Positions 45,874 to 54,824 of a stretch of DNA of 64,000 nt are shown here, piece by piece. The DNA is from Pedobacter boryungensis (GTDB lineage: Bacteria; Bacteroidota; Bacteroidia; Sphingobacteriales; Sphingobacteriaceae). The notes under the pieces are model-generated. The model did not search any database. It had not been told where the DNA came from and saw nothing but the letters and a program-made list of their open reading frames with translations. The stretch is taken from positions 930,001 to 994,000 of the forward strand of contig NZ_JABMKV010000001.1 of the NCBI RefSeq assembly GCF_013204825.1, written 5' to 3'. Both the position numbers and the translations under genes were made by a program. The number at the start of each line of letters is the position of its first letter. Position 1 is the stretch's first letter.

Positions 45874-47777
45874 TGAAAGTTTTATTTCTGTTTTTTATTT
45901 TCGTTTTAAGTTTTCATACAGGGTTTGCTCAAGACAACTATGATGCAGAATTGATACCTGCAACATTGCGAAATAGAGCAAATGCAACGATCCGAAATGA
46001 AGAAACCGTTGTAGATATGCGTTCTCCTGATAATGTGATGTATTCGGTAAAGCAAGCTATTACAGTTTTAAATAAAAATGGCGAAAACAGTGCTCGTTTA
46101 GTCCTCTTCTATGATAAAAATACTTCGATTAAAAGCATCAAAGGTGAAATTTATAACGAAGTAGGTAAATTGGCGGGCAAATTTTCACAAAATGATTTTA
46201 AGGATGAAAGTGCTGTACAAGACTTCTCGTTGTTTGAAGATAGTCGAGTAAAACACTATTTACCTGCTGTTAATACGTATCCATATACCATAGTTTATAC
46301 CTATGAAATGCGTTACAAGCAAAATCTAATTATCCCAGATTGGACACCAAAACCTGCTAATGATGTTTCGGTAGAGAAAAGTAGCTATACATTTATTTGT
46401 AAGCCAACTGATCAGTTTCGCATTAAAACTCAAAATTTAGCTAATAAGGCTATCGAAACTGTAACTGATAAGCAGAAAACTTTGGTATGGACGGTAAATA
46501 ATCTGGCTGGTGTAAAACCTGAACCCTATAGCCCTGACAGAGAAAACTACCAAACTAGTGTTAAGATTGCACCTCAAAATTTTAGCTATTTCAATTATAA
46601 AGGCGATTACACGAATTGGCAAGAATTAGGTAAATGGGAATATGATAATTTGTTAAAAAATCGTAAAACACTATTATCCACTACTACACAAACCATTAGA
46701 GATTTAGTTAAAAACGAGACAACAGATAAAGAAAAAGCTAGAAAAATATATCAATACCTGCAAAATAAAACACGTTATATTAGTGTACAAATAGGCATTG
46801 GTGGTTTTCAACCTGTTACTGCTGCAGATGTAGATCGTTTAGGTTATGGCGATTGTAAAGCGTTAGTTAATTATATGCAAAGTCTTTTAGATGTTGCTGG
46901 TATCGAATCATATTATTGCATTGTACAAGCCGGAAGTCAGAAAAAGAGTTTAGATCCAACGTATGCGAGTATGAATCAAGGAAATCATGTTATTTTATGC
47001 ATGCCACTTAAAGGCGATACAACCTGGCTAGAGTGCACCAGTCAGAAAATTCCATTCGGTTTTTTAAGTGACTTTACAGATGATAGATATGTATTGGCTT
47101 GCACAGCTGATGGGGGCAAATTATTACGTACACCAAAATTAACTACGTCAAAAAATCTTCAAGTTAGCAGAGCGGATTTAAGTATAGATAAAGAGGGAAA
47201 TGTAACTGGAAATTTGAAAACCATGTTTTCTGGTGCACAATATGATAACCATGAACAGATTATTGATAAATCTTTAACAGAACAACAAAAACTATTAAAA
47301 GAGGCATATGATATTGACAATATCAATTTCGACAAAATTGAGTATAATCAAAAGAAAGATATTGAACCTGAACTCACAGAAAATTTAACTTTAAACATTA
47401 GAAATTACGGGTCTATAAATAATGGAAAAATGTTTCTTTTATTAAATGCATTTAATATTAAAGCCACTATACCTGATTCAAAAAATAGAACTTTGCCAGT
47501 TTATATAAATCGAGGATATACAGATATAGATAGCATTACGTACACTTTACCGGAAAATGTAATTCCTTTTATTGAGCCAAACAATAAAGAAATTTCTAAT
47601 GAATTTGGTTCCTATATTTCAAGAACCAGGTTAGAAGGGAATAAATTAACTTACTATAGAAAATTTGTTATGAATGATGGCACATTTCCAGCAGAAAGTT
47701 ATACAGCATTTTTTAAGTTTATATCCGATGTGAACACTGCAGATCACTTAAAATTGGTATTTAGCTTAAAAAAATAA
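45873..47777 (+). CDS. DUF3857/transglutaminase-like exported protein with intact Cys-His
   Basis: Paralogue of the preceding gene, with the same order of domains: signal peptide (MKVLFLFFIFVLSFHTGFAQ), DUF3857 (PAVNTYPYTIVYTYEMRYKQ, LIIPDWTPKPANDVSVEKSS), then a transglutaminase-like domain with YLQNKTRYISVQIGIGGFQP, the catalytic motif YGDCKALVNYMQSLLDVAGI and NHVILCMPLKGDTTWLECTS. Cys and His are present, so it could be an active protease, amidase or cross-linker in the periplasm. At 634 residues it is typical. The last 17 bases overlap an opposite-strand small ORF. Confidence 0.88.
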   Translation: MKVLFLFFIFVLSFHTGFAQDNYDAELIPATLRNRANATIRNEETVVDMRSPDNVMYSVKQAITVLNKNGENSARLVLFYDKNTSIKSIKGEIYNEVGKLAGKFSQNDFKDESAVQDFSLFEDSRVKHYLPAVNTYPYTIVYTYEMRYKQNLIIPDWTPKPANDVSVEKSSYTFICKPTDQFRIKTQNLANKAIETVTDKQKTLVWTVNNLAGVKPEPYSPDRENYQTSVKIAPQNFSYFNYKGDYTNWQELGKWEYDNLLKNRKTLLSTTTQTIRDLVKNETTDKEKARKIYQYLQNKTRYISVQIGIGGFQPVTAADVDRLGYGDCKALVNYMQSLLDVAGIESYYCIVQAGSQKKSLDPTYASMNQGNHVILCMPLKGDTTWLECTSQKIPFGFLSDFTDDRYVLACTADGGKLLRTPKLTTSKNLQVSRADLSIDKEGNVTGNLKTMFSGAQYDNHEQIIDKSLTEQQKLLKEAYDIDNINFDKIEYNQKKDIEPELTENLTLNIRNYGSINNGKMFLLLNAFNIKATIPDSKNRTLPVYINRGYTDIDSITYTLPENVIPFIEPNNKEISNEFGSYISRTRLEGNKLTYYRKFVMNDGTFPAESYTAFFKFISDVNTADHLKLVFSLKK

Positions 47778-47883
47778 TGCCAAGACCAATTCCGATAACC
47801 ATTATTAAATACATTAGAATTTCTGTCGTAGCAAAACGTTTGTATTTCGTCCAGAAAGAATAATCGTGTTTAGGAGAAGCCAT
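47761..47883 (-). CDS. Small 40-residue membrane protein (not previously called here)
   Basis: A complete ORF, ATG at 47883 to TAA at 47761. The N-terminal half is polar and basic (MASPKHDYSFWTKYKRFATT) and the second half is one hydrophobic helix (EILMYLIMVIGIGLGIIFLS). The basic-then-helix pattern, with F-W-x-K-Y-K-R next to the membrane, is what small single-pass bacterial membrane proteins look like and differs from chance reading frames. It lies 70 bases downstream of tlpA in the same direction, so may end the mutS operon; its 3' end overlaps the opposite gene by 17 bases. Function unknown. Confidence 0.55.
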   Translation of the reverse strand: MASPKHDYSFWTKYKRFATTEILMYLIMVIGIGLGIIFLS

Positions 47884-47953
47884 AAGAATGCTTAATATTT
47901 CGGGATAAAAGTAGTCAATTAACAAGTAATTGTGCAAAAAATAAGTTGTGGCC

Positions 47954-48442
47954 TTAAGGTTTATAATCTCCGTGAACTATATTTTTTACTAAATCTTCTA
48001 ATTCGATATTGGTAAACTCTTTTTCAAAAAATGATCGCATATTATTTTTCACAATCAAAGTAGATGGTAATGCGCCAGACCATTTTTTATCCACATTACT
48101 TATAAAAGTTTGTTGATTGGGTTCATTAATTACATAAACTTCTGATTTTAGTTTATGTTTTTTAACAAATGGTATAACGGCGGAGTTAAGCTTAGATTTA
48201 AAATCCATACTAAGCAGAATTACTTTTACAGGCTTTTTGAAATATTCTGTTTTTAAATTTTCAAAGTGTGGTAATTCTTTAACACAAGGCCCGCACCATG
48301 TTGCCCAAAAATTTACTACATACGTTGTATCTTTTCCTTTGGTAAATCTTTGTTGTAATTCGTTTAATGATATTAATTTAACCTGTGCATTTACAGAAAA
48401 AGTTAATGTTAACAAAAATAAAATCACCAGATATTTCTTCAC
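47954..48442 (-). CDS. TlpA-family exported thioredoxin-fold protein
   Basis: Periplasmic thiol-disulfide oxidoreductase. From the GTG at 48442 the signal peptide reads as MKKYLVILFLLTLTFSVNAQ; an in-frame TTG at 48448 would add two residues. Thioredoxin domain: YVVNFWATWCGPCVKELPHF with the CGPC active site and ALPSTLIVKNN with the cis-Pro. At 162 residues it is a single domain. Four bases after the redoxin gene, fourth gene of the mutS-led operon. Reduction of exported thiol proteins or cytochrome maturation is inferred. Confidence 0.88.
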   Translation of the reverse strand: MKKYLVILFLLTLTFSVNAQVKLISLNELQQRFTKGKDTTYVVNFWATWCGPCVKELPHFENLKTEYFKKPVKVILLSMDFKSKLNSAVIPFVKKHKLKSEVYVINEPNQQTFISNVDKKWSGALPSTLIVKNNMRSFFEKEFTNIELEDLVKNIVHGDYKP

Positions 48443-48452
48443 AAACAATGAT

Positions 48453-49007
48453 TTATTTCGTCAGCAATTTATTAACCTCTTGTTCTACAAATTTATTTTT
48501 AGGAACTAGTTTTTGGTTTTGCTCGTCATCAATTCTGCCAATGTATTTAATTAAAAAACCATTTGATTTCTTTTGCAATACTACAGCGGTTGGTGTTTCT
48601 CTTATACCTAATAACCAGGTATATTTAAAATTATCGTCAGATAAATAAGGAAATGTAAACTGCTTATTGATTGCCAGTTTTTTCATTTCGGGCATCGCAT
48701 CTAGCGGATATTTAATCGGATCATCTCCATAAGGACCAATAGCTACCACAGGAAAACCCTTAACCTTATATTTCTTATCTAAAGCCATAATTCTAGGTTC
48801 GTAGGCTATACAATGATCGCAAGTTGGAGTCATAAAAACTAGAATAAAACCTTTTACCGCTTTTTGAGCTTTTAAATCATATACATTTCCTTTGGTACTT
48901 AATAAAGCTAAATTAGGCAATACCTCACCAACTTTTAATGTTTTTTGGGCATATACAGCTGATGTTAAACTAACTACTAAACAAAGAAAGCTTATTATTT
49001 TACGCAT
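48453..49007 (-). CDS. Exported redoxin-like thioredoxin-fold protein, CDHC site
   Basis: Exported (MRKIISFLCLVVSLTSAVYA) thioredoxin-fold protein with LKVGEVLPNLALLSTKGNVY, the redox site ILVFMTPTCDHCIAYEPRIM (C-D-H-C) and a cis-Pro near IRETPTAVVLQ. It differs from the neighbouring TlpA protein in its Cys pair and in the AhpC/redoxin-like N-terminus. Four-base gaps on both sides indicate one operon with the NlpC/P60 gene and tlpA; the pair may work together in periplasmic thiol reduction. Confidence 0.85.
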   Translation of the reverse strand: MRKIISFLCLVVSLTSAVYAQKTLKVGEVLPNLALLSTKGNVYDLKAQKAVKGFILVFMTPTCDHCIAYEPRIMALDKKYKVKGFPVVAIGPYGDDPIKYPLDAMPEMKKLAINKQFTFPYLSDDNFKYTWLLGIRETPTAVVLQKKSNGFLIKYIGRIDDEQNQKLVPKNKFVEQEVNKLLTK

Positions 49008-49011
49008 ATTA

Positions 49012-49509
49012 TTATTTTAAAGTTCCTGTTTTTACAATTGCATTCTGATAAACAGGCATATTCAGATCATCAACTACAACACCTCTGGTAGTGGAGGCGT
49101 GCACAAAAAAATTGTTATTCAAATAAACGCCAACATGGTCTACTTCATTGCCTCCAAAGGAAAAAAAGATAAGATCACCTTCTTCTAAATTACTTTTGTT
49201 TTTCTTTTTTACAGACTCTGCCTGATCTTTTGATCGTCTTGGTAAAGTATGTCCATAAATATTCTTTTCTAACAATAATGCAAAACCCGAGCAATCTATT
49301 CCGCTTTTATCTAATCCGCCTAAGCGATATTTAACACCTGTCCAATCGGTAATGAAACGATATAAATCTTTACTTTTTAATGCAGCCATGGCATCTGCTG
49401 CTTTTGCTGCTTTTTCACTCGGATTAACTGTATATTTTCTAGAACTGCATGATGCTAAGAGCAATCCAAATATTAAAACAATAAAACAATTTACTTTTAG
49501 TGCTTTCAT
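49012..49509 (-). CDS. NlpC/P60 (C40) cell-wall hydrolase lipoprotein
   Basis: Predicted lipoprotein (signal ending LLLASC, lipidated Cys at about residue 21) with a C40 peptidase domain: KYRLGGLDKSGIDCSGFALL gives the catalytic Cys, and EVDHVGVYLNNNFFVHAST gives the His region. It would cut D-Glu-DAP bonds in peptidoglycan. At 165 residues it is a compact Spr/YafL-type form without extra SH3 domains. It sits 2 bases after mutS. Confidence 0.92.
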   Translation of the reverse strand: MKALKVNCFIVLIFGLLLASCSSRKYTVNPSEKAAKAADAMAALKSKDLYRFITDWTGVKYRLGGLDKSGIDCSGFALLLEKNIYGHTLPRRSKDQAESVKKKNKSNLEEGDLIFFSFGGNEVDHVGVYLNNNFFVHASTTRGVVVDDLNMPVYQNAIVKTGTLK

Positions 49510-49511
49510 AC

Positions 49512-52121
49512 CTAAGTTTTAATTAAACGTTGTATTTCATCCAATTTCAGCAAAGCTTCAACAGGTGTTAACAAATTTACATCTAGGTTATTTAACGTGT
49601 CTCGTATTTTTACTAACACTGGATCATCAATAGCGAACATTTGTAACTGATAAGCCTGATTTTGAACCTTCTTAATGCTATCCTTAATACTTTGTCCCTC
49701 GGTTCTATCAATCTCTAAACGTTTTAATATTTCGTTTGCACGATTAATTAATTTCGATGGCATTCCAGCCATTTTAGCTACATGAATACCAAAACTATGT
49801 TCACTTCCACCTGGCACTAATTTGCGCAAGAAAATTACCTTATTGTTCATCTCTTTAATCGTTACATTAAAGTTCTTGATACGGCTCATTGTATTTTCTA
49901 ACTCATTTAACTCGTGATAATGGGTAGCAAATAAAGTTTTTGGCCGTGCCGTTGGATGTTCATGCAAAAACTCTGCAATTGCCCAAGCTATAGAAATACC
50001 ATCATACGTACTCGTACCACGACCAATTTCATCTAACAAAATCAAACTTCTATCCGAAATGTTATTTAAAATACTAGCTGTTTCATTCATTTCTACCATG
50101 AATGTACTTTCTCCACTAGATAAATTATCAGAAGCTCCTACTCTTGTAAATATCTTATCAATTATCCCGATATGAGCTGCTTTTGCAGGAACAAACGAAC
50201 CAATTTGCGCCATTAAAACAATTAGTGCAGTTTGTCTTAAAATAGCTGATTTACCAGACATATTTGGACCAGTAATAATGATAATTTGTTGTGTATCATT
50301 ATCTAAAAAAACATCGTTGGTAATGTATTCATCGCCTGTTGGCAATTGTTTTTCTATTACCGGATGGCGGCCGCCTTTAATGTCTAATTCTTTTTTATTG
50401 TTAAGTATAGGTTTGGCATAATGATTTTTAATGGCCAATTGTGCAAAACAAAGCAACACATCTAATTGTGCAACTAAATAGGCATTTAACTGAATAGGTT
50501 TAATATAATGTGAAACCTGATACATCAATTCATTATATAAACGGACTTCGATTGCCTGAATTTTCTCTTCTGCACCTAAAATCTGTTCTTCATATTCCTT
50601 CAGTTCAGGAGTAATATATCGCTCTGCATTTACCAAAGTTTGCTTACGGATCCAACTTTCTGGAACTTTATCTTTATGCGTATGCGTAACCTCTAAATAA
50701 TAGCCAAAAACATTGTTAAAAGATATTTTTAACGATGGAATACCAGTAGTAGCTGCTTCTCTTTTCTGAATTTCAACTAAATATTCTTTTCCGCCAAAGG
50801 CGATTTTACGTAAACGATCTAATTCCTCATCTATTCCATCGGCAATTACATTTCCTTTAATCAGCAAAGCTGGAGGATCTTGATTTAATTCTCGCTCTAA
50901 CTTTTCCTTAATGCTTAAACAAGGATTTAATTGCGATGCTAAAACGGTAAGAAATGGATTTTTCGTTTCTTCAGCTATTTTTTTAACATCTGCAATATGA
51001 GATAAAGCTCGTTTTAATTGAACCAATTCTCTTGGCCCAGCTTTTTGCAAACCAACTTTAGAAATTAGTCGTTCTAAATCTCCAATTGGTTTAATATGCG
51101 TTAAGAATTCTTGCAAAAGTTCCTCATGGTGCACCAAGTACTCTACCATTCCCAAACGCTCTTGAATAGGTTTGAGCTCTTTTAACGGCATAATAATCCA
51201 CTTATGCAACATTCTTGCACCCATTGGTGTACACGTGTCGTCTAGAACATCGAATAAAGTTACGCCGTTATCGTTAGCTGTACTTACCAATTCTAAATTG
51301 CGAATAGTAAACCGATCTAACCACATATAACGTTCTTCTTCTAACCTAGAAATAGAACTAATGTGTTGCAAATTGCGATGCTCAGTTTCACCTAAATAAT
51401 TTAAAACCACACCTGCTGCTACAATACCAGCATTTAATTTATCTACCCCGAAACCTTTAAGTGAGTTTACCTCAAAATGTTTAGTTAGTATTTCATTCGC
51501 ATAATCTGACGTAAAAGCCCAATCATCAAGATGAAAAGTATAAAATTTATCACCAAATAGGTTTAAAAATTCTTGACGTTTACTTTTCTGGAAAACAACT
51601 TCAGTAGGTCTAAAACCTTGCAAAAGTTTGTCAATATACTCTGCATTGCCTTGAGCAACTAAAAATTCTCCAGTAGAAATATCGCAAAAAGCAACGCCAA
51701 TGTTTTGTTTATCGAAGAAAACCGAGGCGAGGTAATTATTTGCCTTCTGACTTAAAATATTATCATTATATGCAACACCTGGTGTAACCAACTCTGTTAC
51801 GCCTCTTTTTACAATAGTTTTAGTAGTTTTTGGGTCTTCCAACTGATCGCAAATAGCTACGCGTTGTCCCGCTCTAACCAACTTAGATAAATAATTTTCT
51901 AAAGAATGATGTGGAAAACCAGCTAACTCCAAAGCTCCGTTTGGTCCTGTGCCACGTTTAGTTAAAACAATGCCTAAAATTTGTGCTGTTTTTATAGCAT
52001 CTTCACCAAATGTTTCGTAAAAATCTCCAACTCTAAACAACAATAATGCACCAGGATATTTCGCCTTTATAGTATTGTATTGTTGCATTAATGGGGTAAC
52101 GGTCTCTTTTACTTTGGCCAA
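49512..52121 (-). CDS. mutS: DNA mismatch repair protein MutS
   Basis: Mismatch-recognition ATPase. Mismatch-binding motif [20 protein letters not shown] (Phe-x-Glu), core/clamp domains, Walker [21 protein letters not shown] (about residue 620), Walker B region [20 protein letters not shown] and [12 protein letters not shown]. At 869 residues it is the MutS1 length. The annotated start is TTG at 52121; the first in-frame ATG is at 52088 ([10 protein letters not shown]). Homologues have about ten residues before the MQQY segment, so the TTG is plausible. It leads an operon with nlpC, redoxin and tlpA. Confidence 0.97.
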   Translation of the reverse strand: MAKVKETVTPLMQQYNTIKAKYPGALLLFRVGDFYETFGEDAIKTAQILGIVLTKRGTGPNGALELAGFPHHSLENYLSKLVRAGQRVAICDQLEDPKTTKTIVKRGVTELVTPGVAYNDNILSQKANNYLASVFFDKQNIGVAFCDISTGEFLVAQGNAEYIDKLLQGFRPTEVVFQKSKRQEFLNLFGDKFYTFHLDDWAFTSDYANEILTKHFEVNSLKGFGVDKLNAGIVAAGVVLNYLGETEHRNLQHISSISRLEEERYMWLDRFTIRNLELVSTANDNGVTLFDVLDDTCTPMGARMLHKWIIMPLKELKPIQERLGMVEYLVHHEELLQEFLTHIKPIGDLERLISKVGLQKAGPRELVQLKRALSHIADVKKIAEETKNPFLTVLASQLNPCLSIKEKLERELNQDPPALLIKGNVIADGIDEELDRLRKIAFGGKEYLVEIQKREAATTGIPSLKISFNNVFGYYLEVTHTHKDKVPESWIRKQTLVNAERYITPELKEYEEQILGAEEKIQAIEVRLYNELMYQVSHYIKPIQLNAYLVAQLDVLLCFAQLAIKNHYAKPILNNKKELDIKGGRHPVIEKQLPTGDEYITNDVFLDNDTQQIIIITGPNMSGKSAILRQTALIVLMAQIGSFVPAKAAHIGIIDKIFTRVGASDNLSSGESTFMVEMNETASILNNISDRSLILLDEIGRGTSTYDGISIAWAIAEFLHEHPTARPKTLFATHYHELNELENTMSRIKNFNVTIKEMNNKVIFLRKLVPGGSEHSFGIHVAKMAGMPSKLINRANEILKRLEIDRTEGQSIKDSIKKVQNQAYQLQMFAIDDPVLVKIRDTLNNLDVNLLTPVEALLKLDEIQRLIKT

Positions 52122-52268
52122 AATTTATCTAAATTAGTAATCTGTAAATATAGCATCTTGCCCATTAGCGTTGAAGTTTTTGTGGATAAATTATTTAAAT
52201 GTTAAGAGGTAAAATAAATAATAAGCCTACTTTTTTAGAAAAGCAAATTCCCATATATGATTGATGTC

Positions 52269-52311
52269 AGTCCTGCTATTCACTTTATTCCGTTTCGTTA
52301 CTATCAGGTTT
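52269..52311. repeat. Remnant of the GTAGCGA-type intergenic repeat
   Basis: AGTCCTGCTATTC on the left and TCGTTACTATCAGG on the right look like a worn, inverted copy of the element at 27421-27499 (AGTCCCGCCATTT and TCGCTACTGTCGGGG on the opposite strand). The middle section is much shorter. Confidence 0.35.
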
Positions 52312-52350
52312 AGATGGCAAAAGAAATACAAATATTAATGAACAAGACGC

Positions 52351-52932
52351 TTAAAACAAACTTTGCTGTAAATTTGGTTTAGGTTCATTTCCAAGAAACT
52401 TAAAATCATGATTCAAAACTTCATACTGTCTTACCTTTATATCAGGATTAAATTTCCTTAAAACAAGCCCAACACAGTCAAAGTTTAGTTTTACATCTGC
52501 AAACATTTTAAGTGCTGTTGCAACATTATCTTCGCTTAATTTTCTACCAATCGACATATGTGGATCTTTACTATGATTAACATTTTTTATCTTCAAGCCT
52601 TTTTGTATGTTCAACATTAATTGTTTTAATGCAATCTTCGAATTTCCATCAGGTGTAATAAACACTGCTCCATTTTTGTAGCTGCTAACTCCTTCAAAGT
52701 TTACATGAAATGGCTTTTCATAACTTGATAAATCCTTAAGTTGATTAATTATTTTTTCAATTTCATCATCATCAGCTACAAACTCACTAATAGTAACATG
52801 CGCTTTTGAATTTTTACTATTAAACCAATTGATAGCAGTACAAAGAGAATTCTTAAGCTCATTCACGTAGTCAATACCAGATTTTGGTGGCATAATAGCA
52901 ATTGAATATCTTGGTTCTATTAGGTTATCCAT
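52351..52932 (-). CDS. 2H phosphoesterase / 2'-5' RNA ligase-like protein
   Basis: Cyclic-phosphodiesterase or 2'-5' RNA ligase superfamily protein. The two hallmark H-x-[ST] motifs are visible: KAHVTISEFV near residue 45 and KDPHMSIGRKL near residue 125. About 193 residues from ATG 52932 (MDNLIEPRYSIAIMPPKSGI); an upstream in-frame start at 52974 only adds a hydrophobic stretch. Substrate unknown; RNA 2'-5' or cyclic nucleotide phosphodiesters are typical for the fold. Single gene. Confidence 0.82.
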   Translation of the reverse strand: MDNLIEPRYSIAIMPPKSGIDYVNELKNSLCTAINWFNSKNSKAHVTISEFVADDDEIEKIINQLKDLSSYEKPFHVNFEGVSSYKNGAVFITPDGNSKIALKQLMLNIQKGLKIKNVNHSKDPHMSIGRKLSEDNVATALKMFADVKLNFDCVGLVLRKFNPDIKVRQYEVLNHDFKFLGNEPKPNLQQSLF

Positions 52933-53008
52933 TTTTAAAACTAATTTAAATGAAGAAATTAAAATTAATGACATTTCTTGTATTAATGACTAGTTGCATT
53001 AATATATC

Positions 53009-53016
53009 TATCTTTG
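53009..53016 (+). promoter_or_regulatory. -7 element of the 53035 gene
   Basis: TATCTTTG is an exact TAnnTTTG match, 18 bases before the ATG at 53035. The in-frame TTG at 53014 falls inside this box and is therefore not the start. Confidence 0.5.
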
Positions 53017-53034
53017 CTAAACACAAAAAAGCTA

Positions 53035-53382
53035 ATGGCAGTTTTACATAGAAAAGAAGAAAAAATACAAGCAGTACTAGGCAGATTGCCTAAAAAGTAT
53101 ACAGATGAACAATTTGTAGAAATGTTTATCAAATTATATTCCAAAGATTGGGGCAAAATTAAATCAGCCTACATCAAACAATCTCAAGATAAGGAACCTG
53201 GTACGGTAATAAACATGCCGAAACCAGATTTATATTTAAAGCAAGTTTTAACTTCTTTTTTACAACAAAATGCACCTGCAATAGCTGAAGTAGCGGAACC
53301 AACAAAAAAAGTAAAGGTACTGACTAAAAATAAAGTTATTACTGAAAAGCCAGCTAAAAAAGCTGTTACAAAAAATCTTTAG
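53035..53382 (+). CDS. Small basic cytoplasmic protein of unknown function
   Basis: No signal peptide or known domain. The N-terminal 80 residues look folded and helical (MAVLHRKEEKIQAVLGRLPK, YTDEQFVEMFIKLYSKDWGK), and the C-terminal 35 residues are a Lys/Ala/Pro-rich tail (EPTKKVKVLTKNKVITEKPA). Such a helical head with a basic tail could bind nucleic acid, but this is a guess. Start at 53035 follows the predicted promoter. Length 115 residues. Confidence 0.65.
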   Translation: MAVLHRKEEKIQAVLGRLPKKYTDEQFVEMFIKLYSKDWGKIKSAYIKQSQDKEPGTVINMPKPDLYLKQVLTSFLQQNAPAIAEVAEPTKKVKVLTKNKVITEKPAKKAVTKNL

Positions 53383-53390
53383 TATAATAC

Positions 53391-54116
53391 TTAAAGCTTT
53401 TTTATATAACTGAGAAATAACTCCAATGCTTTTCTCTTCTCATCAGTTAATTCGAAATCTAGTTTGTTTACAAGGTAATCTTCTAAATCGAAGTTCTTGA
53501 GTTGGGGCAATTCTTTTAAAACTTCATTTATATGTGCTAATCCAAATTTCAAAGCTTCATCAAATGCAGCGACAAAAGTTGGAGAAATGGTTTTATTAGC
53601 CACCCAAGCCGCATAAACAAAAGGTAAACCAGTAAACTTCATCCACTCCTCGCCCATATCATACACATGAGCGAAATCTCCCTTACGACCAAAAGTACGA
53701 TCGCCAATTAGCACAATTGCGTCAGTTAACGCCTCTTGATCAGTTGTAAATTCTACTTCAACTTTAAAGTGAAATTTTAATAAAACCTTTGCTAGGTTAT
53801 TAGAAGTACGTGATTGTAAATCGAGCTTTACCGTTTTTATTTCTGCAGCAGGCACATTAGAAAAAATAAAAACAGAATTAACTGCGCCTACCGAGCCGAT
53901 ACAATATGAACCTATAATATTAGCATTAGGCACATAAGGTATTGCAGCAACTGGTATTAAACCGATATCTACTTTATTATCAATAAGTTTTGCGGCACAA
54001 TCTGATGGGATATCTAAACTTAAATCTATTTCATCACGAACATCACTACGCTCAATTCCATAAATAAATGGTTTGGTATTGGTATAAGAAACTGCAGATA
54101 TTTTTATTTTACTCAC
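53391..54116 (-). CDS. mqnA: Chorismate dehydratase, futalosine pathway
   Basis: Converts chorismate to 3-enolpyruvyl-benzoate, the first step of the futalosine route to menaquinone. Start KISAVSYTNTKPFIYGIE, then CAAKLIDNKVDIGLIPVAAI, SRTSNNLAKVLLKFHF and TGLPFVYAAWVANKTISP match the MqnA/MqnD periplasmic-binding-like fold. At 241 residues it is usual. The start codon is GTG at 54116. A repeat element and a phosphatase gene separate it from mqnE upstream. Confidence 0.92.
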   Translation of the reverse strand: MSKIKISAVSYTNTKPFIYGIERSDVRDEIDLSLDIPSDCAAKLIDNKVDIGLIPVAAIPYVPNANIIGSYCIGSVGAVNSVFIFSNVPAAEIKTVKLDLQSRTSNNLAKVLLKFHFKVEVEFTTDQEALTDAIVLIGDRTFGRKGDFAHVYDMGEEWMKFTGLPFVYAAWVANKTISPTFVAAFDEALKFGLAHINEVLKELPQLKNFDLEDYLVNKLDFELTDEKRKALELFLSYIKKL

Positions 54117-54138
54117 TATATTTTACTCCTCTTCTTCA

Positions 54139-54201
54139 CGTCCCTGAATTTATTTCAAGGTCTGTTTTGCAAAAAGATGCTGAAATAAATTCAGCATGAC
54201 G
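54139..54201. repeat. Inverted repeat between the phosphatase gene and mqnA
   Basis: CTGAATTTATTTCA and TGAAATAAATTCAG (14-bp perfect stem), flanked by CGTC and GACG, around a loop of about 25 bases. The same GCTGAATTTATT core occurs at 23759-23787. It interrupts a probable operon. Confidence 0.7.
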
Positions 54202-54212
54202 ATTTCTATAAA

Positions 54213-54824
54213 TTATTTTAAATGATCGGTATTGTTAAAATCGATAACAGCAAATCTATTATCCTCAAAACTTAACCTATATAATGTTGTGTTTTGGTGT
54301 GGGAAATCACCCATTTCTGATAGTGGTTTATCAAGTAATAAACATAGTAATAACCTCATAGCTCTGCCATGCATGCACACTAAAATTCGCTTTTCATCAG
54401 TTTTACTTTTAATTATCGAAAGTGCTTCTTGTAAACGGAAACTTACATCGTTTGGGCTTTCTCCACCTTCAAATTTCGCATCATAGTTACCACCTTGCCA
54501 TTTTTCAACTACTTCTCTAAAAGCCGCTCTAGATTCTTCCGTATTTGGCTGGCCTTCCCATAAACCCCAGGCTAATTCATCTAAACCAGCTAACTGCTCC
54601 CAAGGTAAACCTAAATCTATAAATTGCTGTACCGTTTGATGTGTACGCTTCAATTCAGAAGTGTAAATTTTATCAAATGCTACAGTTTTATATCGCTCAA
54701 AAAATGCTGCAGCTTGTGCTCGACCGGTATCATTTAAATCACTATCAACTCCTCTGCCCTGCACAATTCCTAATTTATTCAGTTCAGTTTCGCCGTGGCG
54801 TATAATGTATAATTCTTTATCCAT
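54213..54824 (-). CDS. Histidine phosphatase family protein
   Basis: Phosphoglycerate-mutase-like phosphatase: LYIIRHGETELNKLGIVQGR with the catalytic RHGE, YTSELKRTHQTVQQFIDLGL, DELAWGLWEGQPNTEES and ILVCMHGRAMRLLLCLLLD with the second His. At 203 residues it is a single domain. Its ATG overlaps the mqnE stop by one base, so the two are co-translated; a role in menaquinone synthesis is possible but unproven, as many operon neighbours are unrelated phosphatases. Confidence 0.9.
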   Translation of the reverse strand: MDKELYIIRHGETELNKLGIVQGRGVDSDLNDTGRAQAAAFFERYKTVAFDKIYTSELKRTHQTVQQFIDLGLPWEQLAGLDELAWGLWEGQPNTEESRAAFREVVEKWQGGNYDAKFEGGESPNDVSFRLQEALSIIKSKTDEKRILVCMHGRAMRLLLCLLLDKPLSEMGDFPHQNTTLYRLSFEDNRFAVIDFNNTDHLK

